This document shows, one piece after another, positions 15,942 to 23,560 of a stretch of 64,000 nt of DNA. The stretch is from Hirschia sp964342355 (GTDB lineage Bacteria > Pseudomonadota > Alphaproteobacteria > Caulobacterales > Hyphomonadaceae), in the NCBI GenBank assembly GCA_964342355.1, contig CAYFFG010000001.1, forward strand, positions 412,429 through 476,428, written 5' to 3'. A program made the translations under genes and the position numbers. Position 1 is the stretch's first letter; every line of letters begins with the position of its first letter. The notes beneath the pieces were generated by a model, which saw only the letters and a program-made list of their open reading frames with translations, searched no databases and was not told where the DNA came from.

Positions 15942-17672
15942 ATGGTTTTGGGATTGTTTGGGAAAGCAAAATCCGAAAACGCCAGCGCTGGACAAGCGAA
16001 GGCATCTACAGGCGCAGCGCCAGCACCAGGAGGCGTTATTCCTGGATTGATGCAGGACTGGCAGTTAACCGTCGACAAGATTATTGAACATGCCAAGACA
16101 AACCATGGTCACCGCGAAGTTGTGACACGTTCTGTGGCTGGCCCGATCGTTCGCACGACATATGCCGACATTTACAACAATGCGAAACGCGTTTCCGAAG
16201 GGCTGTTGGACCGCGGAATTCAGCCCGGCGACAAGATTGCAACACTCGCCTGGAACACAAACGAACACATGGAAGCATGGTATGGCGCAATGTGTATCGG
16301 AGTGGTGTTGCACACAGCCAACCCGCGCTTGTTTCCTGAGCAGATTGCTTGGCTGTTAAACCACGCAGAAGACAAAGCGTTGTTCTTTGATGTGACCTTC
16401 CTGCCCATCGTTGAGATGATAGCTCCAAAGCTTGAAACCGTGCGCACTTTCGTGGTCTTCGGAGACGATTCAAATGTGCCTGCTGACACCAAGATTCCAG
16501 GTCTTGTGTCTTATGCATCTTTCCTTGAGGGGATGACGGGAGCAGGTGTGAAATGGGGAGGGTTTGACGAAAACACCGCCTGTGGCCTGTGTTACACATC
16601 TGGGACCACAGGTAACCCAAAGGGTGTGATGTATTCGCACCGCTCCAACACTTTGATGGCGATGATCGCGCTGCAGGGTGATGGATTGGGGTTAGGTGTG
16701 CGCGAGACCATGCTCCCGATTGTGCCGATGTTTCACGCCAATGCTTGGGCGCTGACCTTTTCTGCGCCAGCATCAGGAACCAAACTGGTTATGCCGGGTG
16801 CAAAAATGGATGGGCAATCCATTTATGAACTACTCGACTCTGAAAAAGTTACCATGTCTGCTGCTGTGCCGACTGTTTGGCTGATGCTCAAGCAATACCT
16901 GGAAGAGACCGGCGCAACGCTTCCACACCTGAAAAGCGTGATTATTGGCGGCGCAGCAGTTCCAGAAGCCATTCTAAGAACGTTTGAAGACAAATACGAT
17001 GTTGAGGTCGTTCACGCTTGGGGCATGACTGAGACCAGCCCGATGGGCACGATCTGTGCGATGACGCCTGAAACGGCGGCGATGGAGCGTGAAGAACAGA
17101 TCAAAACCAAACTCAAACAGGGTCGTACCCCTTTTGGCGTTCAAGCAAAGGTCATTACACCAGATGGTGAGGATTTGCCGCGCGACGGTAAGACCTCAGG
17201 ACACCTGGTCGTGTCAGGTCCGTGTATCGCCAAGGCCTATTACAAGGGCGATGGCGGCGAGATCCTGGATGACCAGGGTTTCTTCGACACAGGTGATGTC
17301 GCCAACATCGATGAACTTGGTTTCATGCAGATCACTGACCGCTCTAAAGACGTGATCAAGTCTGGCGGTGAGTGGATCTCCTCGATGGACCTTGAGAACT
17401 TTGCAGTTGGCCACCCAGCGGTGGCCAATGCAGGTGCGATTGGTATTTTCCACCCCAAATGGGATGAACGTCCATTGCTAGTGGTTCAGCTGGTTGAAGG
17501 CAAAACGGCGACCAAGGAAGAGATCCTTGCGCAGCTTGATGGCAAGATCGCAAAATGGTGGATGCCTGACGACGTGGCGTTCGTCGATGAAATTCCGCTA
17601 GGTGCGACTGGTAAGATCAACAAGCTCAAACTGCGTGAGATGTTTAAAGACTACAAATTGCCAACTGCGTAA
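15942..17672 (+). CDS. Medium/long-chain fatty-acid-CoA ligase (AlkK/FadD3-like)
   Basis: The 576-aa acyl-CoA synthetase has the ATP motif CYTSGTTGNPKGVMYSHRS near residue 210, MFHANAW, the A5 motif HAWGMTET near residue 363, GFFDTGDVANIDELGF, and the A10 lysine motif IPLGATGKINKLKLREMF. The HANAW and GEWISSMDLEN segments are typical of the medium/long-chain AlkK-type branch, which is soluble or membrane-associated. The N-terminal 40 residues are Ala/Gly/Lys-rich and absent from many relatives. AGGGAGG-like bases precede ATG 15942. It is divergent from the GDPD gene. Confidence 0.9.
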   Translation: MVLGLFGKAKSENASAGQAKASTGAAPAPGGVIPGLMQDWQLTVDKIIEHAKTNHGHREVVTRSVAGPIVRTTYADIYNNAKRVSEGLLDRGIQPGDKIATLAWNTNEHMEAWYGAMCIGVVLHTANPRLFPEQIAWLLNHAEDKALFFDVTFLPIVEMIAPKLETVRTFVVFGDDSNVPADTKIPGLVSYASFLEGMTGAGVKWGGFDENTACGLCYTSGTTGNPKGVMYSHRSNTLMAMIALQGDGLGLGVRETMLPIVPMFHANAWALTFSAPASGTKLVMPGAKMDGQSIYELLDSEKVTMSAAVPTVWLMLKQYLEETGATLPHLKSVIIGGAAVPEAILRTFEDKYDVEVVHAWGMTETSPMGTICAMTPETAAMEREEQIKTKLKQGRTPFGVQAKVITPDGEDLPRDGKTSGHLVVSGPCIAKAYYKGDGGEILDDQGFFDTGDVANIDELGFMQITDRSKDVIKSGGEWISSMDLENFAVGHPAVANAGAIGIFHPKWDERPLLVVQLVEGKTATKEEILAQLDGKIAKWWMPDDVAFVDEIPLGATGKINKLKLREMFKDYKLPTA

Positions 17673-17707
17673 TAGCTGTCTCCAAGCTGTTATTTGATGG
17701 CGTTACT

Positions 17708-17776
17708 ATGCAATATGCGCCCGCCGGATTTATCTTCGGCGCGGCGCTTGTTTTTGTCTGGCGGAGTAGGACATGA
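17708..17776 (+). CDS. Possible 22-aa membrane microprotein coupled to the DUF1499 gene
   Basis: ATG 17708 opens a 22-codon frame (MQYAPAGFIFGAALVFVW...). It has one hydrophobic segment and a short basic tail, and its TGA overlaps the next gene's ATG as ATGA. This overlap is the usual sign of translational coupling. No strong ribosome-binding site is visible and the length is short, so chance cannot be excluded. Confidence 0.35.
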   Translation: MQYAPAGFIFGAALVFVWRSRT

Positions 17777-18702
17777 CTGAAGTTTCCGAAGAAGAGTTTG
17801 AACAGGTGAAAGCGCAAGCGGAAAAGGAACCCCATCCGCCACCGCCGCCGCGCGAACCATTAAGCAAGCTACAGGGCATTTCACTTGTGATTGCGCTGGC
17901 TGTCGCGATTGGTTCCGTCCTGTGGTTCCTGGTGGCGGCGTTAGGGGTGAAATTTGGTGTTTGGCCATTCACTGTCGGTTTGCAAATGTCGTTTCAGGGC
18001 GGTCTGATTGTCACGAGTATCGCCTTCATTGTCGCGCTAATTACGTTGTTCATTCAGATTATAAAACGCCCTCGGCGTGGTGCGATACCCGCAATAGTCT
18101 TGGTTATCTTTACGATGTTGGTTGGCGGACGTCTTGGCGGATCCATAAGGGAAGTTCAGGGTTTGCCGCCAATTCATGACGTTCAAACCGACTGGGATAA
18201 TCCTATTCAATTTCCCACAGCGCATTTGGAAGAACGGACCGCAAACAAATGGAATCCCATTCGCGACAACCCGGTTGTTCCTGAGTTCGCGAAAGCACGT
18301 TGGCCAAATTCTGTTGGTCGCACGAATGCCGAGTTACAAGAAGAAGCTTATGCGGAGTTGAATCTGAAGCCTGTGCTTGTGCCGATCGGCCCGGAGGCAA
18401 CAATTGAAGCTGTTTTGGAAGTTGTTGAAAAACAGGGCTGGGATGTTGTGAGTGTCGATCAGGCCGGTGGTTTGATTCATGCGACTGAGACGTCATTCTG
18501 GTATGGGTTTGTCGATGACATCGCCATTCGCATTCAGCCTCAAGGCGAAGTGGGCGCGCGTGTTGATGTTCGTTCAGTCAGTCGGGTAGGCCTCTCTGAC
18601 TTGGGGGCGAACGCTGGACGAGTGAAAGTGTTCATTGATGACCTTTCCGCGCTTCTTCACGACGTGCATCAGGAAAAACCGCCAGAGAGTGAAACATCAT
18701 AA
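17773..18702 (+). CDS. DUF1499-family membrane protein
   Basis: The 309-aa protein has a charged, proline-rich cytoplasmic N-terminus (PHPPPPPREP) and three hydrophobic segments (about residues 37-62, 72-95 and 105-120). A C-terminal DUF1499 domain follows (from WDNPIQFPT through IEAVLEVVEKQGWDVV, ATETSFWYGFVDDIAIRI, and VRSVSRVGLSDLGANAGRV). DUF1499 function is unknown. The Arg/Asp pattern RVDVRSVSRVG...DLGANAGR is the conserved core. A strong terminator follows directly. Confidence 0.85.
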   Translation: MTEVSEEEFEQVKAQAEKEPHPPPPPREPLSKLQGISLVIALAVAIGSVLWFLVAALGVKFGVWPFTVGLQMSFQGGLIVTSIAFIVALITLFIQIIKRPRRGAIPAIVLVIFTMLVGGRLGGSIREVQGLPPIHDVQTDWDNPIQFPTAHLEERTANKWNPIRDNPVVPEFAKARWPNSVGRTNAELQEEAYAELNLKPVLVPIGPEATIEAVLEVVEKQGWDVVSVDQAGGLIHATETSFWYGFVDDIAIRIQPQGEVGARVDVRSVSRVGLSDLGANAGRVKVFIDDLSALLHDVHQEKPPESETS

Positions 18703-18705
18703 ACG

Positions 18706-18743
18706 AAAAGCCCGGCTGTTGGATAAAACAGCCGGGCTTTTTT
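18706..18743. terminator. Rho-independent terminator after DUF1499 gene
   Basis: AAAAGCCCGGCTGTT, a 6-base loop, then AACAGCCGGGCTTTTTT. The stem is perfect with a T-run on the plus strand and an A-run at its other end, so it may serve both converging genes. Confidence 0.92.
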
Positions 18744-18758
18744 GTTCAGTGTTGAGCG

Positions 18759-18813
18759 ACCAGACCTAAGCGGGCTCGTATTCTGTCATCAGATTGTGGA
18801 TCTGTGTGTTGGC
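18759..18813. repeat. 55-bp duplicate flanking assembly gap 2 (left copy)
   Basis: Identical to 18914-18968, with the same 55-bp length as the duplicate at gap 1. It contains the end of the MBL gene and is an assembly duplicate. Confidence 0.9.
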
Positions 18814-18913
18814 NNNNNNNNNNNNNNNNNNNNNNNNNNNNNNNNNNNNNNNNNNNNNNNNNNNNNNNNNNNNNNNNNNNNNNNNNNNNNNNNNNNNNNN
18901 NNNNNNNNNNNNN
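18814..18913. other. Assembly gap 2 (100 N)
   Basis: A fixed 100-N scaffold gap between identical 55-bp contig ends. Real distance between the DUF1499 terminator and the MBL stop is probably about 150 bp shorter than shown. Confidence 0.95.
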
Positions 18914-18968
18914 ACCAGACCTAAGCGGGCTCGTATTCTGTCATCAGATTGTGGATCTGTGTGTTGGC
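18914..18968. repeat. 55-bp duplicate flanking assembly gap 2 (right copy)
   Basis: Second copy of the gap-2 flank; it includes the genuine stop codon of the MBL gene at 18921-18923. Confidence 0.9.
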
Positions 18969-19817
18969 TTTCACACGACCAGTCTCAATCAGGTGGATGA
19001 CGTGCGCCAGGACAGAGTGACAGGCTGCCGGGTGCAAACGCTTGTCGACATCCTTGTAGATGGTTTTGACCATGTCCGGGATCAACTTGTCGCCAGCTTC
19101 AATACGTTCAACGATCGCAGCTTCACGTTTATGACGGTGAGAAATGTAAGCGTCGACAAATGGGGCAACATCAGTCACTTCTGGGCCGTGTGTCGGGTAG
19201 ATTGTCTTGTATTGACGGTCTTTGACCTTTTCCAGACTGCGGAAATAGTCGCCCATATTGCCATCCGGCGGTGAGATCACAGTCGTTGACCAGCCCATAA
19301 TGTGGTCACCAGAGAAAAGCGCGTTTTCCTCCAGCAGAGCAAAACAGAAATGGTTAGACGTATGACCAGGCGTGGCCACAGCTTCAATCGTCCAACCGTC
19401 GCCGGAAAAACGCTGTCCGTCTGTCAGCGATTCGTCTGGTTGGAAGGACAGGTCATCACCAGCTTCCATACGGACTTCTGATTCTGTTGGAATAGCTGGA
19501 CCGCCAGCAAAAACCTTACATCCGGCCCATTCAGCCAGCGGATGCGCAAGCGGGGAGTGGTCCATGTGAGAGTGAGTGACGAGCACACATTTCACTGTGC
19601 GGCCTTCAAGCGCTTTCTTCAGCGCATCGAAATGGCTTTCTGTGTTTGGACCTGGGTCAATCACGGCGCATTCTTTGTCACCGATTATGTATACGCCCGT
19701 ACCTGTGTAGGTAAATGCGCCAGGGTTTTCAGCTACGACTCTCTGGATGAGGCCGGAGACTTGAGCCACTTCTTCGTATTCGAATTTTAGGTCGCTTACA
19801 AAAGGTATGCTGGCCAT
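18921..19817 (-). CDS. Metallo-beta-lactamase-fold hydrolase (LACTB2-like)
   Basis: The 298-aa protein carries the binuclear zinc motif THSHMDHSPLA near residue 80, GHTSNH, FSGDHIMGW and the late PTHGPEV. A C-terminal winged-helix-like region (HRHKREAAIVERI ... HLIETGRV) is typical of LACTB2/RNase-Z-like hydrolases. The substrate may be a thioester, nucleic acid or lactone. It is read toward the DUF1499 terminator. The ATP-grasp-like gene lies 49 bp upstream in the same direction, suggesting an operon. Confidence 0.87.
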   Translation of the reverse strand: MASIPFVSDLKFEYEEVAQVSGLIQRVVAENPGAFTYTGTGVYIIGDKECAVIDPGPNTESHFDALKKALEGRTVKCVLVTHSHMDHSPLAHPLAEWAGCKVFAGGPAIPTESEVRMEAGDDLSFQPDESLTDGQRFSGDGWTIEAVATPGHTSNHFCFALLEENALFSGDHIMGWSTTVISPPDGNMGDYFRSLEKVKDRQYKTIYPTHGPEVTDVAPFVDAYISHRHKREAAIVERIEAGDKLIPDMVKTIYKDVDKRLHPAACHSVLAHVIHLIETGRVKANTQIHNLMTEYEPA

Positions 19818-19866
19818 ACGTCCTAATCCCAGGTTTAACTACTATGCTTCAACTTTTTGTATTCTA

Positions 19867-20799
19867 TTACGGTGCAAACTGCTCGGCGAAAATGCGCGCA
19901 AGACGTCTAGTCGCGCGTAACTTCTGCCCTAAAGGCAGCGCTACGGGCGGTCCCATATCCGTCTTGTTGGCATCAACGATGTAGATGCGTCCGTCTGCGG
20001 CATCACGCAGCACGTCCACACCACCCCAGTCAAGATTGATTTCCTTGGTAAAAGCACGGATCACAGAAAGTTCTTCTTTCGTGAACACTTCTTCGGGCTT
20101 TCGCATGAAAACTTCAGTATTTTCGTTCAGGAAACGGCGCGAAACTGGACGACGTTTGATGAACACGAGCGCTGGTTCGCCATTTACGGTGACTGTGCGC
20201 AGATCCTCAACCAAACCGCCGGGAATGGTGTTGTCGATCAGGCGCTGATACGCGCGGCCTGGCTCGCGAGGGATTGGCCCGTCGATGATTCGTCCGTCAT
20301 GCGCAGCGTTAACTTCAGATTTATCCACCATCACGCCATGGAATGTCTCAGGATCAACCCCGAGGCCATAGCCAGCGGCTCTTTCAAAAGCGTCCGCAAC
20401 GCGTGATTTTGAGATGTCATTGCAATGAAAGTTGACGCGTTTTGCATTTTCACGCGCCTGAAGTGTCAGTGGCGGCGCTGATTCTGTTGAATCATCAAAA
20501 TGCATGATGATGTCAGCTTCGCGGGTGTCGGTTACGATACGCGCGCCGGCTACATGTAGAACAGGCCATATCAGGTACCAGGGGCGGGGCGTGTCTGGTG
20601 TAAAAGCAATCTTGGGACGTTTATGGCCAGACAGGAAACGCTGGAGCCGCCATGCCTGAGCAAAGAAATAAAAACAGAACCAAGTGAAAATGTCGTGGAG
20701 CAAATGAAAGTCGAGGCGAAGACGATGACCTGTCTTCTTCACCAGGATCGTGTTGGGACTTTCAATCTTGAAGTCGGACGTCCAGATAGTTTTTTTCAT
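19867..20799 (-). CDS. Uncharacterised protein with ATP-grasp-like C-terminus
   Basis: The 310-aa protein has an N-terminal hydrophobic/aromatic stretch (residues about 33-50) and an Asp-rich middle (IIMHFDDSTES). The C-terminal part ends with WGGVDVLRDAADGRIYIVDANK, which looks like the metal-binding strand of ATP-grasp ligases (D-x-n-N). The earlier nucleotide-binding Lys strand may be ALVFIKRRP. I do not recognise a characterised family. It is probably co-transcribed with the MBL hydrolase downstream. Confidence 0.6.
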   Translation of the reverse strand: MKKTIWTSDFKIESPNTILVKKTGHRLRLDFHLLHDIFTWFCFYFFAQAWRLQRFLSGHKRPKIAFTPDTPRPWYLIWPVLHVAGARIVTDTREADIIMHFDDSTESAPPLTLQARENAKRVNFHCNDISKSRVADAFERAAGYGLGVDPETFHGVMVDKSEVNAAHDGRIIDGPIPREPGRAYQRLIDNTIPGGLVEDLRTVTVNGEPALVFIKRRPVSRRFLNENTEVFMRKPEEVFTKEELSVIRAFTKEINLDWGGVDVLRDAADGRIYIVDANKTDMGPPVALPLGQKLRATRRLARIFAEQFAP

Positions 20800-21023
20800 G
20801 GAGATACAACCAGAATAGAGCGCTCAGGCTCGTCCCTTTACTTAACTAAGTCGCCCCAAAAGCAGATGCTTTCTAAACATCACGCATTCCCCTATCCCTT
20901 TCTCAGGGCGACATCAAACTTCATTGATGCTTTTAACTGTATCAAAACGATAAGACAAAGCACCAATTCGTCCCAGCGGGACAAATTTTCGTCAAAGCCC
21001 TTAACTGCTTTTTGGGATATCGC

Positions 21024-21458
21024 CTAGTTTTTTGCTGCTAGCTCGGAAAGAACTGCTTGCAGGTGTGATAAATCATAACCTGCGTTTTTTGCTTTCTCGA
21101 TGGCGCTTTCAGGGGTTTCACGCCCTAATTTTACACTCGCCATACTCCATAATGTGATTGAACGTGTTCCAGAGCGACAATAGGCAAGGATAGGTCCTTC
21201 ATTTTGTGACAGCACGTCGCACAACGCATCGACATTTTGCATGTTCGGCGCGCCTGACACGGACACTTCTGTATATCCAAGGCTCTTTTCAGCTGCTTTT
21301 TCGCGCGCCGTTTCCCCAGGCATCTGGCCAAAAGATTCGCCGTCGGGACGATTATTGACGACGAATTTAAACCCTTCCGAACTGATCTGGGAAAAATCAT
21401 CCACATCAATTTGCGGGGCTACTGCATAGGATTCAGTCACACGCCGAATATCAGCCAT
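21024..21458 (-). CDS. DUF442/TIGR01244-family phosphatase-like protein
   Basis: The 144-aa protein belongs to the beta-lactamase-hydrolase-associated phosphatase-like family with a tyrosine-phosphatase fold. The CX5R signature is AYCRSGTRS near residue 92, and the N-terminal FKFVVNNRPDGE matches the family. Start 21458 is chosen because CGGAGGA lies just upstream; an in-frame start at 21542 would add 28 non-conserved residues. In other bacteria the domain is linked to MBL sulfur dioxygenases, so its nearness to the MBL gene may be meaningful. Confidence 0.82.
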   Translation of the reverse strand: MADIRRVTESYAVAPQIDVDDFSQISSEGFKFVVNNRPDGESFGQMPGETAREKAAEKSLGYTEVSVSGAPNMQNVDALCDVLSQNEGPILAYCRSGTRSITLWSMASVKLGRETPESAIEKAKNAGYDLSHLQAVLSELAAKN

Positions 21459-21601
21459 TATCGTCCTCCGACTTTGGTAAAATCTGCGATCATTCCAATC
21501 AACCTTCACCAGCTTTGATTGACTTGCCTGTGTCAACGTCAAAGATTGCGCGATTGTTAAGTTAGCGATCCGTCGCTGACCAATAAGGTAACAGAGTTCA
21601 G

Positions 21602-22609
21602 ATGCAAGTCCTAACAGATCAGGATGATACGCAGGAATTTAAGACAACCTCCATGTTGTCGCGTGTCATTTCCCGGCTTCCAGCCGGATATATCTTACGC
21701 AGATTGATAATCGCCATTCCCACAATGATCGCTATTATCACGGTTGCGTTCTTTTTGATGCGTGCGGCGCCCGGCAATCCGTACAGCGCAGACAGGAAGC
21801 TTTCCCCCGAAGTTGAGCAAAACCTGAAAACCTCCCTTGGGCTGGATCGCCCCATACATGAGCAATATCTCGACTATCTGGCGAATGTGGCGCAGGGCGA
21901 TCTGGGGCCTTCCATGCGTAACAAGGACAAGACAGTTTCTGAAATTATAGGGGCCGGACTACCGGTCAGTCTTACCCTCGGCGCGAGTGCTATGGTTCTG
22001 GGTGTTGTTCTGGGTAGTCTTCTGGGTGTTTTAGCCGCTGTCAGACAAAACACCGCAGCTGATTATTCAGTGATGAGCTTTGCCATGCTGGGGATCTCGC
22101 TGCCTACATTTGTCATCGGACCGATCCTGTCATTGGTATTTGGGGTCTGGTGGGGTGTTTTTTCCGCTGGCGGCCTCGATCTGGGGCGGATGAATTTCAA
22201 CAACATGTTTTTGCCGGTCGTCACACTGGCGCTGCCTCAGATTGCGATCATTTCCAGACTTATGCGCGCCTCCATGATTGAGGTTTTGCGATCAAACTAT
22301 CTTAGGACGGCACGCGCTAAGGGCTTATCTGAAGTCACAATCCTATTAAGGCATGCTGCGCCGGCCGCAGCTTTGCCGCTTGTATCTTACATCGGTCCGG
22401 CGACAGCGGGATTATTGACAGGTTCTGTGGTGATTGAGCGGGTATTTTCGCTGCCAGGTGTGGGACAATATTTTATAGATGGCGCGACAAACCGAGATTA
22501 TCCGCTCGTGATGGGCGTGGTCATTTTATATGCCGGACTGATCGTCATGTTTAACCTGCTCGCAGACATCATTTATTCCATCCTCGATCCACGGGTGAGC
22601 TATTCATGA
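21602..22609 (+). CDS. Oligopeptide/dipeptide ABC transporter permease (OppB/DppB-like)
   Basis: The 335-aa inner-membrane permease has an N-terminal TM (IIAIPTMIAIITVAFFLM), the family motif LGLDRPIHEQY, and the EAA loop LRTARAKGLSEVTILLRHA near residue 233 that docks the ATPase. Its stop overlaps the second permease by 4 bp, and a binding lipoprotein follows. Import of peptides or other solutes is inferred. No OppD/OppF ATPase gene is present in this window. Confidence 0.92.
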   Translation: MQVLTDQDDTQEFKTTSMLSRVISRLPAGYILRRLIIAIPTMIAIITVAFFLMRAAPGNPYSADRKLSPEVEQNLKTSLGLDRPIHEQYLDYLANVAQGDLGPSMRNKDKTVSEIIGAGLPVSLTLGASAMVLGVVLGSLLGVLAAVRQNTAADYSVMSFAMLGISLPTFVIGPILSLVFGVWWGVFSAGGLDLGRMNFNNMFLPVVTLALPQIAIISRLMRASMIEVLRSNYLRTARAKGLSEVTILLRHAAPAAALPLVSYIGPATAGLLTGSVVIERVFSLPGVGQYFIDGATNRDYPLVMGVVILYAGLIVMFNLLADIIYSILDPRVSYS

Positions 22610-23511
22610 GCATTATTGACACCCAGTCTGAAAAGGTCGCCACGCTGGAAGCCGCGGCCGCCAAAGGGCGCTCGCTTTGGGATGACGCCGGTATCCGTCT
22701 GTTGAATAATAAAGCGTCAGTTGTTTCGTTATTCATCCTTGGTTTTATTGTGCTGGTCGCCGTTTTGGGGCCGTTATTCTGGCCTCACTCTTATGAAACG
22801 ATTTCAGACGCGGGCGTTCTGCATCCGCCAAGTCTGGCGCCATTTCATCCGCTGGGAACGGATGTGCAGGGCAGGGATGTCGCTGTCCGTCTGATGATCG
22901 GTATGCGCATATCACTCGCCGTCGGGGTAATTGCGACAATGGTGAGTCTGGTAATAGGCGTCACATGGGGCGCAACGGCTGGATTTGTCGGTGGGCGGGT
23001 CGACAACCTCATGATGCGGTTCGTTGATGTGATCTACGCATTGCCATTCATTTTCTTTGTGATCCTGCTCAACGTTGTATTCGGAAGAAACATATTCCTG
23101 ATCTTTGTTGCGATAGGCGCGGTTGAGTGGCTCACGATGGCGCGGATTGTTCGTGGCCAAACTTTAGCGCTCAAGAGCAAGGAATTTATTGAGGCTGCGC
23201 GTGCTGCAGGCGTTCGCCCCGCACAAATCGTCATACGTCACATTGTGCCTAATCTATTAGGGCCGGTCGCCGTCTACGTGACGCTTACTATCCCGATTGT
23301 GATTCTATCGGAAAGTTTCCTGTCTTTCCTTGGATTGGGCGTCAACGAACCTTTGACATCACTAGGCGTGCTTATTTCTGATGGGCGCAAGTTCATGAAT
23401 TCACACTTGCATCTATTGCTTGCGCCATCGCTGACAATGGTTGCGACGCTATTGTGTCTTAATTTTATCGGCGACGGGCTGCGCGATGCGCTTGACCCGC
23501 GCGACAGATAA
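22606..23511 (+). CDS. Oligopeptide/dipeptide ABC transporter permease (OppC/DppC-like)
   Basis: The 301-aa partner permease has a cytoplasmic N-terminus, about six TM segments, the LGTDVQGRDVAVRLMIGMR motif and the EAA loop FIEAARAAGVRPAQIVIRH near residue 196. ATG 22606 overlaps the OppB-like stop. It forms the heterodimeric membrane channel with OppB. Confidence 0.92.
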   Translation: MSIIDTQSEKVATLEAAAAKGRSLWDDAGIRLLNNKASVVSLFILGFIVLVAVLGPLFWPHSYETISDAGVLHPPSLAPFHPLGTDVQGRDVAVRLMIGMRISLAVGVIATMVSLVIGVTWGATAGFVGGRVDNLMMRFVDVIYALPFIFFVILLNVVFGRNIFLIFVAIGAVEWLTMARIVRGQTLALKSKEFIEAARAAGVRPAQIVIRHIVPNLLGPVAVYVTLTIPIVILSESFLSFLGLGVNEPLTSLGVLISDGRKFMNSHLHLLLAPSLTMVATLLCLNFIGDGLRDALDPRDR

Positions 23512-23560
23512 CCCCGCAATAAAAACACAAAATATCCCCCTCAAAGGAGTTCGTTCTACC

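Noticed and set aside
20850..20912. GTCGCCC/GGGCGAC inverted repeat with a 49-base spacer
   Set aside because: The arms are short and far apart in a plain intergenic stretch; this may be chance.
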